Shown here: in pieces, positions 24,694-32,460 of the stretch
Layout of the letters: every line of letters starts with the position of its first letter
Position numbering within the stretch: position 1 is the first letter of the stretch
Origin: Microbacterium sp.
GTDB taxonomy: Bacteria; Actinomycetota; Actinomycetes; Actinomycetales; Microbacteriaceae
DNA length: 34,545 nucleotides
Direction: 5' to 3'
Assembly: GCF_011620665.1 (NCBI RefSeq)
Contig: NZ_WOYQ01000006.1
Span: forward strand, 68,168 to 102,712
Notes under the pieces: generated by a model
What the model was told of the DNA's origin: nothing
The model's database searches: none
The model's input: only the letters and a program-made list of their open reading frames with translations
Position numbers and translations under genes: made by a program

Positions 24694-24772
24694 GCACGCC
24701 CTGCTCACGCAGGACGCGGATGATCGACTCGACCGCGTGCCCCTCGGCGCGGAGCTGATCGATGAATCCCAT
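24677..24772 (-). pseudogene. IS3-family transposase OrfB, 5' remnant
   Basis: A 31-codon frame starting MGFIDQLRAEGHAVESIIRV matches the beginning of OrfB. Homology stops after LREQGVQ. The last residues (RSGK) and TAG come from the joined sequence. The whole DDE domain is lost. Confidence 0.8.
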
Positions 24773-25139
24773 GATCAGTGGTTGCGGGGGTCGAGTTCCC
24801 CCGCGAAGAAAGTCGCCGCGGCTTTGAGGATCGCGACGTCTTCACGGAGCCGCTTGTTCTCGGCCTTGAGACGGCCGATCTCCGCATGCTCCTCGCTGGT
24901 CTGCCCCTCCCGCTCACCGGCATCGATATCGGCTTGCAGCACCCACCGGCGCAACGACTCGGCACCGACCCCTTCCTGACGGGCCACAGCCGCGATCGCC
25001 TTCGCGTTCGACGGGTACTCGGCCCGATGCTCGCGCACGAGCCTGACAGCGCGCTCACGGAGCGCGGGATCGATCTCCTTCGGCATGATGACAACCAATC
25101 AACTCAAAAGGATGCGGCATCAAAACCCGGGGCGGTTCA
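24694..25139 (-). mobile_element. Truncated IS3-family insertion sequence
   Basis: The left end begins at 25139 on the minus strand with TGAACCGCCCCGGG, the type of terminus common in actinobacterial IS3 elements. It is followed by a complete orfA and only the first 27 or so codons of orfB. The remaining roughly 800 bp of orfB and the right terminal repeat are missing. The left end sits inside gmd. The other boundary is not an IS end, so a deletion removed the right part of the element together with adjoining DNA. Confidence 0.85.
24775..25086 (-). CDS. IS3-family transposase OrfA (element incomplete)
   Basis: 103 residues from ATG 25086 (MPKEIDPALRERAVRLVREH). A helix-turn-helix region (AIAAVARQEGVGAESLRRWV) is followed by a leucine-zipper-like coiled coil (IGRLKAENKRLREDVAILKAAATFFAGEL). 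This is the DNA-binding half of an IS3 transposase. Normally ribosomal frameshifting joins it to OrfB, which carries the DDE catalytic core. That part is missing here, so the element cannot transpose by itself. OrfA alone can act as an inhibitor of transposition of related copies. Confidence 0.9.
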   Translation of the reverse strand: MPKEIDPALRERAVRLVREHRAEYPSNAKAIAAVARQEGVGAESLRRWVLQADIDAGEREGQTSEEHAEIGRLKAENKRLREDVAILKAAATFFAGELDPRNH

Positions 25140-25530
25140 TCTCGGACGTGGAGGCTTGGTAAATTCGTGTGGCGCTACTCCGGTCGGTGACTCGGACTGC
25201 CTCCAGGATGTTCAGAACACCTTTCGCCGTGACGTCTGCAGTGAGTGTCGGATTCTTGAACGAGTATCCGGCGTGGCTGATCGCCGCCAGGTTGTATGTT
25301 TCGTGGGGGTCGGCTGTCTCGACAGCCCGGACCAGGGACGTCGGATCGGTCAGGTCGCCCTCGATGAGCTCGACCTCGGGGAACTCGGCCTCAACGAGCA
25401 CTCGTCGTGGATCATTCTGGCCGCGGATGAGGCCGTAAACTTCATAGCCCTTGGCGAGGAGCTGCTCGGCAAGGTGCCCACCATCCTGACCCGTGATTCC
25501 GGTGATGAGAGCGCGGCGGATGTCTGCCAT
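25120..25530 (-). pseudogene. gmd: GDP-mannose 4,6-dehydratase, truncated by IS3 insertion
   Basis: The first 131 residues are a clear Gmd N-terminus: ALITGITGQDGGHLAEQLLAKGYEVYGLIRG (NAD-binding Gly motif), EGDLTDPTSLVRAVE, NLAAISHAGYSF, and YQASTSEM with the catalytic Thr/Ser region. After STSEM the IS left end supplies NRPGF and a TGA. The Tyr-x-x-x-Lys active site and the whole GDP-sugar domain (normally about 200 more residues) are absent, so no activity is expected. Gmd makes GDP-4-keto-6-deoxymannose for GDP-fucose or GDP-rhamnose. The gene has a good AGGAGG ribosome-binding site and is the last remaining gene of the minus-strand polysaccharide operon, 75 bp after the flippase. Confidence 0.93.
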
Positions 25531-25605
25531 GGTTCCTCCTGCTGGATGACCATGACAGCTTAGTCGGTGCTGTGACGGGGCCGAGGAAGGCCGAAGGACT
25601 TCTTC

Positions 25606-26847
25606 TCAGTCGACGATCGGCTGAGTGTTGTCGAGGATGCGGAGTGATTCAAGGCACCTCCGCCAAAGCAGGAGTGTGGCCGCTCCCTCGGTCACCGCGT
25701 ATCCGACTGCGGCGCCGACGGGCCCGATCCACAGTGCCAGGGCGACCATGATCGGCACGCCAGCGGCCGTGGCTATCAGCGTCGCGCGCACCACGGCTGC
25801 GGCCTGACCTGCGGGGTAGAGCACATGGCGGGTCATTGATGTCCGTACAGAGAAGAACGCGAAGGTGAAGCCGAGAGCTATCAGAACCGGCGTCATCGAT
25901 GACGCGTCCGCCCCGAAAAGGATCCTGCTGGCCCACGCGCCGAAGGTTGCCAGAAATGCGCCGCCGATGCAGCCGATTCCGCCGTGGGCGAGCATCGCCA
26001 GGCGCATGCGACGTCCTCGACCAATGCCACGTGCTTCGACAATCCACGCCTGAAGCGCGTTGGCGAGTGTCATCGGGATGAACTGGCCGAGCTTGAGCAT
26101 CTTGTCCGCTGATGCGAAACCCGCGGCCTGGGCAGGTGGTGCCGTCATCGTCACGAACGGTGTCGGCACGCTTGAGTAGACACTGAGCCCGACGTCATTC
26201 AATGCGACGGGCGCGATGGATCGAAAGAGGCCCGGCAACTCCGGCCATCTCGGCCACGGCGAAGGAAATTGGTTCAGCACGCTTCGGGTGAATAATGCCG
26301 TTCCCACGAGGGTCACACTGATTCCGGCGAGCGGGTAGAGCTCGATCGGCGCTCCATGAGCGATGGCGAAGGCGCAGAGGGCAGCAATCACGAGACGGGG
26401 GAGTGAGTCATAGAAGACGATGGATGCTGGCCTTCCGATCCCCGCAGAGAACCAGGCGAACGACAGCGCGATGAGTGCGCCCTGCAGCCCCATCAGCGCG
26501 CCGAAGAGCTCGCTGCCGGGTGAGGCGACGATCCAGCAGATGACCCACATGACCGGGAGCGCGATCAGGGCAACCAAGAGTCGCACGACCAGCGACTCCC
26601 GGTACAGCTCGCCTCGTCTCTCCCTGTCTGCCATCGACACCAGCGCCGGCCCGATCGACGCCCAACCGAAGCCGATGGCGATGGAAGCGACCGTACCTAT
26701 CGATTCACCGGCGATGGCGCTGGCCCACCCCGCTTGACCCGCTGTTCGAGAGATGACAGGCAGGACCAGCAGCGGCGATATCGCGGCGATCCCCGGGATA
26801 AGGAAGAAGAGGAGGAGTCGACGCCAAAGCGGGCTTACCGGCGTCAC
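25606..26847 (-). CDS. Polysaccharide flippase (Wzx/MOP superfamily)
   Basis: 413-residue integral membrane protein with about 11-12 hydrophobic segments over its whole length. It begins WRRLLLFFLIPGIAAISPLLVLPVISRTAG, the typical start of Wzx-type proteins (cf. 'P.i.r..G...ygi'). It should flip undecaprenyl-linked oligosaccharide repeat units across the membrane. Its GTG overlaps the stop of the upstream glycosyltransferase (GTGA), so it belongs to the coupled operon. It is the only candidate exporter in this cluster; no ABC transporter is seen. Confidence 0.85.
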   Translation of the reverse strand: MTPVSPLWRRLLLFFLIPGIAAISPLLVLPVISRTAGQAGWASAIAGESIGTVASIAIGFGWASIGPALVSMADRERRGELYRESLVVRLLVALIALPVMWVICWIVASPGSELFGALMGLQGALIALSFAWFSAGIGRPASIVFYDSLPRLVIAALCAFAIAHGAPIELYPLAGISVTLVGTALFTRSVLNQFPSPWPRWPELPGLFRSIAPVALNDVGLSVYSSVPTPFVTMTAPPAQAAGFASADKMLKLGQFIPMTLANALQAWIVEARGIGRGRRMRLAMLAHGGIGCIGGAFLATFGAWASRILFGADASSMTPVLIALGFTFAFFSVRTSMTRHVLYPAGQAAAVVRATLIATAAGVPIMVALALWIGPVGAAVGYAVTEGAATLLLWRRCLESLRILDNTQPIVD

Positions 26848-27965
26848 GCCGTCATCCGACGTTGGATGACGGCAGCCTCAAGCACGCGGGCGGTTTCGGC
26901 CGCGGCTCGCTCCCACGTGAATGTGCCGGCTCGCCGGATCCCGGCGTCGCGGCGCAGCGAGGGGTCTTGACTCAACGCCGAGGAGATCGCCGTTGAGAGA
27001 TCTCGTTCGCTCCTCGCGTCAGCGTAGAGCGCGACGTCCCCCCCCACCTCCCGCAGGACGGGAACGTCGTTTGCGAGCACAACGCAACCCCGGCGCATTG
27101 CGTCGATGACGGGCAGTCCGAACCCCTCCGTGAGCGACGGGCAGACATACAAGGATGCAACTGCGTACAGGGCTTCGAGCTGCGGTGGTGTCACCCAGCC
27201 CGGCAGGATGACGTCGTGCTCCAGTCGGAGACGATGAATGAGCGGTTCGAGAGCATCGCGACCCCGCCCGCCGGGAAGGACGACGAGTGGGCGACGATGT
27301 TCGTCCATCGTCGCCACCGCTGCCAGAAGCGCCTCGAAGTTCTTGTGAGGCAGACGGTTGCCCGTGCTGAGCACCAGCGGCCTGCCCGGCTGGATTCCCA
27401 GTGCTATGAGTTGGGACCACGGGTCCGCCGGTGCCTCCGGCGCGGCGGTACCGTGCGGGATCACCGTGATCACTCCCGCGTCGATCCCGATGTGCTTCAC
27501 TACGTCCGCCTTGGCCGCAGCGGATCCCGTGATCACGGCGTCGGCCGTCAGAGCGGCCTTTGCTTGCAACCAGGACGTGACTCGTGTGACAGCAGTCTGC
27601 TTCGCGTTCAGCTGGTAGGTCGTGTCATGCGTCGTCGTCACACGTGGCACGGCCGACCGGGAAATCGGCCCGAAGTTCGCGGGACTCCACATCACGTCAG
27701 CGTCGACGCGCCTGGCCCATTTGTTGGCGGCGAGCACTTCGCCTAAGGCCCAGGTTGCGCGGTCAGCACCGACGCACCGCGCGACGCGCACATCACCTGG
27801 AAAGAAATCACGGACCCCGCTCGCCCCCGCCCTGTTCGCTAGGGCAATCAGCTGAGAGCCCGGGAGAGCTTCGGGGAGTCGCTTGACGACCTCGCGCGTG
27901 TAGGTCTCTGTTCCACCTCTTGTGCCCGTATAGAACAGGAAATCGACGAGCACCCGCACCGGCAT
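26844..27965 (-). CDS. GT4-family glycosyltransferase
   Basis: 373-residue GT-B enzyme, expected to be retaining and cytoplasmic. It has GTRGGTETYTREV (14-26), the family's N-terminal glycine-rich loop. THDTTYQ lies in the acceptor half, and STGNRLPHKNFEALL (200-214) lies before the donor domain. The donor motif EGFGLPVIDAMRRG (280-293) has the Glu-x7-type pattern with Asp289 in the second acidic position. It resembles mannosyl- or rhamnosyl-transferases, but the donor cannot be assigned. ATG 27965 is 4 nt after the stop of the upstream GT2 gene. Confidence 0.88.
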   Translation of the reverse strand: MPVRVLVDFLFYTGTRGGTETYTREVVKRLPEALPGSQLIALANRAGASGVRDFFPGDVRVARCVGADRATWALGEVLAANKWARRVDADVMWSPANFGPISRSAVPRVTTTHDTTYQLNAKQTAVTRVTSWLQAKAALTADAVITGSAAAKADVVKHIGIDAGVITVIPHGTAAPEAPADPWSQLIALGIQPGRPLVLSTGNRLPHKNFEALLAAVATMDEHRRPLVVLPGGRGRDALEPLIHRLRLEHDVILPGWVTPPQLEALYAVASLYVCPSLTEGFGLPVIDAMRRGCVVLANDVPVLREVGGDVALYADARSERDLSTAISSALSQDPSLRRDAGIRRAGTFTWERAAAETARVLEAAVIQRRMTA

Positions 27966-27969
27966 GTGT

Positions 27970-29169
27970 TCAGTTCTCGATTAGGGCGTCCGGGCGCGTT
28001 TCGCGGCGCGGGGTGGCGAGCACACCTGAGAAAAAGCTCATCATTATAGTCTGGAATCCGAGCATGATCCCGAGAGCGCTCGGAATCGCGATTCTTACCA
28101 CTTCCGCTGTGTCCAGCGGCCCAAAGTCGAGACTGCCCCACCGCACGACCTGCACGATACCGATGAAGATGCCGAGCACGAACAGAGCGAGTCCTATGAG
28201 CAGACCCCGCTCAGTTGACCAGTTTGCAACGATCGTGCGATAACCCGTGCTCGCGGGAAGAAGACCTTCCTGAGTGGCATACAGCTTCGTCAACCAGAAG
28301 AAGAGGAGCGCCTGGTATCCGATCACGCAGAGAGCGCTCGCGTAGACCATAGTGGTCACATCGAACCCGACGGCACCGATCTGCACGCCACCAAAGGCGA
28401 GGATCCCTACCCCTGACGCCCCGAGGAGGATCGCGACGAGTCCGGGGTAGACGAAGAGCCACCGTGGTGCAAAGAGCAGAAGGAAGCGCAGGTGGCGCCA
28501 TCCGTCGTGCCAGCTGCGCAGATGTGGAGGCCGTGATCGCCCGTCCTTCTTGAGCGTCGTCGGCACCTCTTCGATCCGGTACCGCGCGAGAGAGGACTTC
28601 ACGACCATCTCGGAGGCGAACTCCATGCCCGTCGTCTGAAGAGCGAGATCGCGGATGCGGTCGCGGTTGAAACCGCGCAAACCGCAGTGGAAATCTCCGA
28701 TATTCGGGCGGAAGAAGAGCTGACCGATGCCCGAGAGGACGGGGTTACCGAGGTATCTGTGCAGTGGAGGCATTGCGCCCGGCGCAATCCCTCCCTTGAA
28801 TCGATTGCCCATGACAAGGTCGGCGCCTCTACGGAGCCGTTCGACGAAGGCATCGAGATTCACGAAATCATAACTGTCGTCTGCGTCGCCCATGATGATG
28901 TAACGGCCGCGAGCATTCTCGATCCCGTTGATGAGCGCCGCCCCGTACCCGCGTTGTAGAGCGTGCGAAACGCGAGCTCCGAGCCGGGCCGCGATATCCT
29001 GGGACCCGTCGGTTGAACCGTTGTCGGAGATCAGAACCTCGCCGGAAATGCCAGTCCTCGCGAGGAATTCATTCGCTTTCTCAATGCACACGGCGAGCGT
29101 CTCCGCTTCGTTGAGGCAGGGCATGAGGATCGTCAGTTCGAGCGATACCGGCGGGGCGGGCTGAGTCAA
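27970..29169 (-). CDS. GT2-family (dolichol/polyprenyl-phosphate sugar synthase-like) glycosyltransferase with membrane domain
   Basis: 399 residues. The N-terminal GT-A domain resembles DPM1-type enzymes: LMPCLNEAETLAVCIEKA, ISDNGSTDGS (47-56), the metal-binding DADD (95-98), and HCGLRGFNRD. Four membrane segments follow (about 228-258, 276-300, 325-348, 362-385). This class transfers a sugar from a nucleotide to polyprenyl phosphate, making donors for GT-C enzymes outside the membrane. The neighbouring DUF6541-like protein is a candidate user. It overlaps the upstream GT4 stop by 4 bp. Confidence 0.88.
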   Translation of the reverse strand: MTQPAPPVSLELTILMPCLNEAETLAVCIEKANEFLARTGISGEVLISDNGSTDGSQDIAARLGARVSHALQRGYGAALINGIENARGRYIIMGDADDSYDFVNLDAFVERLRRGADLVMGNRFKGGIAPGAMPPLHRYLGNPVLSGIGQLFFRPNIGDFHCGLRGFNRDRIRDLALQTTGMEFASEMVVKSSLARYRIEEVPTTLKKDGRSRPPHLRSWHDGWRHLRFLLLFAPRWLFVYPGLVAILLGASGVGILAFGGVQIGAVGFDVTTMVYASALCVIGYQALLFFWLTKLYATQEGLLPASTGYRTIVANWSTERGLLIGLALFVLGIFIGIVQVVRWGSLDFGPLDTAEVVRIAIPSALGIMLGFQTIMMSFFSGVLATPRRETRPDALIEN

Positions 29170-30413
29170 TGTGTTCCTTCGGTCGTGTCGGCGGAGCGGG
29201 TTGCCGCGTCATCGGGTCGGGCGGCCGCGCCAGCGGGTGCACGGGGGATGAGGTCTAAGACCCTGAGGAGATTCTCGACTGTCCGAGCGACAGTGCGAGT
29301 GGTCACCGCCGATTCGTACCATGAGCGTGAAGAAAGCCGCAATTCGGTGCCACCGCGTATGGCCCGAACAATCGCGTCGCCGAGATCGGCTGCGGAAGCT
29401 GAGGGCGCCACGAATCCGTTCACCCCGGGCTCCACGAGCTCAGTGGCCGCATTGCCCGGGCCGCCGACGAGCACGACCGGCGTGCCGTGCGCCGCGGCCT
29501 CGACGACGACAAGTCCATATCCCTCGCGTCGTGAGGGATTGATCAGAGCCGCCGCGCCGCGCATCAATTCGACCAGGCGGTCTTGAGAGACGAATCCTGG
29601 ACGCTCGGCCCATTCGCTCGCCTGGGCTGACGCCAGTGCTGCATCGACATCGCTGCTGCTCGGCCCTTCTCCAAGAACGACCAGACGCAATCCAGGCACG
29701 GAACGCCGAGCTTCTGCAACGGCCGCAGGGAGCGCCTCGACCTGTTTGTCAGGGATGTGACGTCCTACATACAGAACGTAGGGAGGGAGGGTCGACTTAG
29801 CGGCGAAGCTGTTCACCGACTCGCCATCGATGAGTCCCGGACTGATGAGGGCGGTACTGCGCAACCCTTCGCGGACCAGTTGGTTCGCCGTCAGACGGGA
29901 GTGGCACGTTGCCAAGGGTGTGACCGCGACCGCGAGGCGCTGGAGGAGCCAAGCGGTATGGCCGATGATCGGACCTGCGTAATCCACCCACTGCCTCCGC
30001 CCCCAGACTTCGAGGTAGTCCACCACGACACGCGTACCCGATCCCACGAGGGCGGCGCGCGCGGCGAAGACATTGAGTACCGGTAGTGCGCTCACCACGA
30101 CCGTGTGATAGCTGCGACGGCGGCGAACGAGCGCGGCGAACAGCCCCACAGAAAACTGCAATGCGGCTGTCGAGCTCCGCACTCCAGTTCCGTCGTAGAG
30201 GCGCAACATGCGCGAGATCGGCACGATCCGGAATTCAGGTTCACTCGGCGTGGCTGGGTCGGACCACTGCCTGGCGGTCAGATAGTCCACCTGGAGCCCG
30301 TACCGGTGCATGTGTTCGGCGTACGAGCGGTACAGCCTCTCGCCCCCGCCCGTCGTATAGGGGAAGAGACAATCGTAAACGATCGCGATGCGACTGTTTC
30401 GCAAGGTCAACAC
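29166..30413 (-). CDS. GT4-family glycosyltransferase
   Basis: 415-residue GT-B enzyme with IAIVYDCLFPYTTGGGERLYRSYAE (N-terminal glycine-rich loop), VGRHIPDKQVEALPAAV (217-233) and VVLGEGP. The donor motif REGYGLVVVEAAAHGTPVVLVGGP (296-318) has Glu297 and Glu305. The last 30 or so residues are polar and probably disordered. The start is GTG 30413, immediately followed by TTG; it overlaps the stop of the upstream membrane protein by 7 bp, so translation is coupled. Donor and acceptor are unknown. Confidence 0.87.
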   Translation of the reverse strand: MLTLRNSRIAIVYDCLFPYTTGGGERLYRSYAEHMHRYGLQVDYLTARQWSDPATPSEPEFRIVPISRMLRLYDGTGVRSSTAALQFSVGLFAALVRRRRSYHTVVVSALPVLNVFAARAALVGSGTRVVVDYLEVWGRRQWVDYAGPIIGHTAWLLQRLAVAVTPLATCHSRLTANQLVREGLRSTALISPGLIDGESVNSFAAKSTLPPYVLYVGRHIPDKQVEALPAAVAEARRSVPGLRLVVLGEGPSSSDVDAALASAQASEWAERPGFVSQDRLVELMRGAAALINPSRREGYGLVVVEAAAHGTPVVLVGGPGNAATELVEPGVNGFVAPSASAADLGDAIVRAIRGGTELRLSSRSWYESAVTTRTVARTVENLLRVLDLIPRAPAGAAARPDDAATRSADTTEGTH

Positions 30414-32338
30414 CCGTCGACACGGAAGAGCCGCGCGTCGCCCTCGGCGTCGACGAGTGAGAGCCGTGACGAGGGTGACAGATCGACGACTCCGGAGTAC
30501 CCGCGCGGGTCTTGGTCTCCGCTGACATCAAAGCTGCCGAAGTCGAGCACGTAATCGACATCAAGCCGATTGATCGCCTCGCACACCGCCGGATCGTCGT
30601 CGATCTCGCGGAGATGTGCGTTGAGGAAACGCTCGTCACTACTCAGCGTTCCGAAGATGTGCATTTCGGTGACGTGGCGACCCGCAAGTGCGTATGCAAG
30701 CGAGGCCCCCGTGCGCGGACTGCCGATGAGGAGTGCTTCCTGCGGAACGATTCCCGGGAGCCGGGCCAGAAGCGCGCGCTCGTCGGCGGAGACTATCGAA
30801 TACTCCGCATCATCGGTGTACGCCGCGCGCGCGCTCGACAATGGCCCACGCACACTGTTGCCGAAGGCAACAGTGAACAGCAAGATGAAGCAGATCGCCG
30901 TCGCCACCGGAATCAGTATCCGGCGCGTGCCTTCGAACATGGCTGCGCGCATCCGAGACAGCCGCGCGCTCGCCATGTCTACCGCCCAGATCGCACCGGC
31001 CGTGAGCACCGGGATCGCCGTCATCGGCAGGAGCGCAGCGATTCGGTTCGGATCGCTGTACCAGGGATTGGTCAGCGCGATCCGTAGAGGGTGGTTGACC
31101 GGAAAAGCCGACACGAGCACGAACAGGGCCACTGACGCGATGAACGGAAGTGCGACAGGAAGGAGCCTGGGCTGTCGCGCGATTGCGATGAATCCGGCGA
31201 GAAGCAGCAATACGATCAGAATCGTCGGCGCATGGCCGCTGGGCGATATGACCAGTCCGGACCCGATCGCTTGTGGGATGTTCTGATACGGCGGCCACCG
31301 AGAGTGCTCAGCCGACGTCCGCGCATAACTCCATAGAGTGATGCACGCTATCACGGCAGCAACGGCGATGATCCCCGCTCTGATCCATGTGCGTCGTGCC
31401 GACTGCTCGATCGCGGACCTCACTGTTATGCCGATCGTGAGGAGCGAGCCGAAGAGCACCGCTGCCAGGAGCGCGTTCGGGTGAGCGAGGGTCGTACCCG
31501 CCGTGAGCACCAGGATCAGTAAGACATCTCGAATGAGCCGCCATCCGCGGGCAGACATCATCCTCACGACGACTGCGAGCACGGCCGGGATGAGGGCGTA
31601 TCCGAGAGCGTTCGGGTAGAGAACTCCCCAGTCGAAGAAGAGCGCAGGGAACGCGCCGAACGCGGTGGAGAGCGCTGCGGCCGTCACGAAAGCCGAGGCG
31701 CGATCGCGGAAAAGCGCGCCCGCGAGCGCCAAGTTTGATGCTGGCCAGATCGTAGCGACGATCGCAATGTTCGCGGCATTGACAGCCGTCGGCACATCAG
31801 CTCCGGTCAGCGACGCGGTGAGGGTGGCAAGTGAGTGCCATGCGTTCGGGTAGAAAGAGACATCCGCGATCTTGCCCACGTTGAATGCGGAGGCATTTCT
31901 GGTTTCCAGCGCATGCTGGAGGGCATTGAGGTGCAGGATGTTGTCGAATCGTTGTGCGATCGCCTCTGGACCGACGAACGCGTAGGCGAACTGCGTGACC
32001 AAAATCACACCGGCCATCGTAAGAGCGCCAAGCGCCCAGAGATACGCAGACTTGCTCGTGGGCACCTCGTCGTCCTGCGCCATTCTTCCCAGGAGGAAGG
32101 CGGCGGTTGCGGCGACCGCAGTGACGACCGCGGGCATGAGGAGCGACCAGGAGATGCCGAACCACGGAGCGATCACCGCGCTGCCCGCGTATATCGCCAC
32201 GGACAACGCAGGAGCCGAGAGGACGGGTCCGATTCGTCTCATGCCCCAACCCGCCCACACGACAATCAGGCCAGGACCTAGGAGCAGAAGCGTAGCGACG
32301 AGCGTCGGAACCGCCGCAGGTGCCCACACCTCGAACAT
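30407..32338 (-). CDS. DUF6541-like polytopic membrane protein, possible GT-C glycosyltransferase
   Basis: 643 residues from ATG 32338, which follows a good TGGAGGA ribosome-binding site. The frame is open 18 codons further but through repeat sequence. At least 12 hydrophobic segments are followed by a soluble C-terminal domain of about 150 residues (from SARAAYTDDAEYSIVSADERALL). The latter has SPRTGASLAYALAGRHV and DVDYVLDFGSFD, a pattern seen in actinobacterial membrane proteins assigned to DUF6541. An early external loop with acidic and aromatic residues (RFDNILHLNALQHALE, SFYPNAWHS) fits a GT-C fold. I infer a transferase using polyprenyl-phosphate sugars, possibly from the neighbouring DPM1-like enzyme. 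It is the first gene of the minus-strand operon. Confidence 0.75.
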   Translation of the reverse strand: MFEVWAPAAVPTLVATLLLLGPGLIVVWAGWGMRRIGPVLSAPALSVAIYAGSAVIAPWFGISWSLLMPAVVTAVAATAAFLLGRMAQDDEVPTSKSAYLWALGALTMAGVILVTQFAYAFVGPEAIAQRFDNILHLNALQHALETRNASAFNVGKIADVSFYPNAWHSLATLTASLTGADVPTAVNAANIAIVATIWPASNLALAGALFRDRASAFVTAAALSTAFGAFPALFFDWGVLYPNALGYALIPAVLAVVVRMMSARGWRLIRDVLLILVLTAGTTLAHPNALLAAVLFGSLLTIGITVRSAIEQSARRTWIRAGIIAVAAVIACITLWSYARTSAEHSRWPPYQNIPQAIGSGLVISPSGHAPTILIVLLLLAGFIAIARQPRLLPVALPFIASVALFVLVSAFPVNHPLRIALTNPWYSDPNRIAALLPMTAIPVLTAGAIWAVDMASARLSRMRAAMFEGTRRILIPVATAICFILLFTVAFGNSVRGPLSSARAAYTDDAEYSIVSADERALLARLPGIVPQEALLIGSPRTGASLAYALAGRHVTEMHIFGTLSSDERFLNAHLREIDDDPAVCEAINRLDVDYVLDFGSFDVSGDQDPRGYSGVVDLSPSSRLSLVDAEGDARLFRVDGC

Positions 32339-32347
32339 GTTCCTCCA

Positions 32348-32388
32348 GTCGGCGGGTTGCGGACAGTGGTGTCGGCAGGTTGCGGACA
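32348..32388. repeat. Two 18-bp direct repeats upstream of the polysaccharide operon
   Basis: gtcggcgggttgcggaca (32348-32365) and gtcggcaggttgcggaca (32371-32388) match at 17 of 18 bases with a 23-bp period. On the minus strand the distal copy reads as an imperfect palindrome, TGTCCGCA-ACC-TGCCGACA. The block lies 9-50 bp before the ATG at 32338. It could be a tandem operator or a leftover IS21-family end with multiple terminal repeats. Confidence 0.75.
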
Positions 32389-32448
32389 ACAACGAGCAAT
32401 CGTAGTCGATGACACATGTCTGGATCCCGGATGCGCGTCGACCATCGG

Positions 32449-32454
32449 TACGAT
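32449..32454 (+). promoter_or_regulatory. Putative -10 box (TACGAT) for the plus-strand glycosyltransferase
   Basis: TACGAT ends 6 nt before GTG 32461. It supports that GTG rather than the ATG 45 nt upstream. Confidence 0.5.
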
Positions 32455-32460
32455 TGGCCC

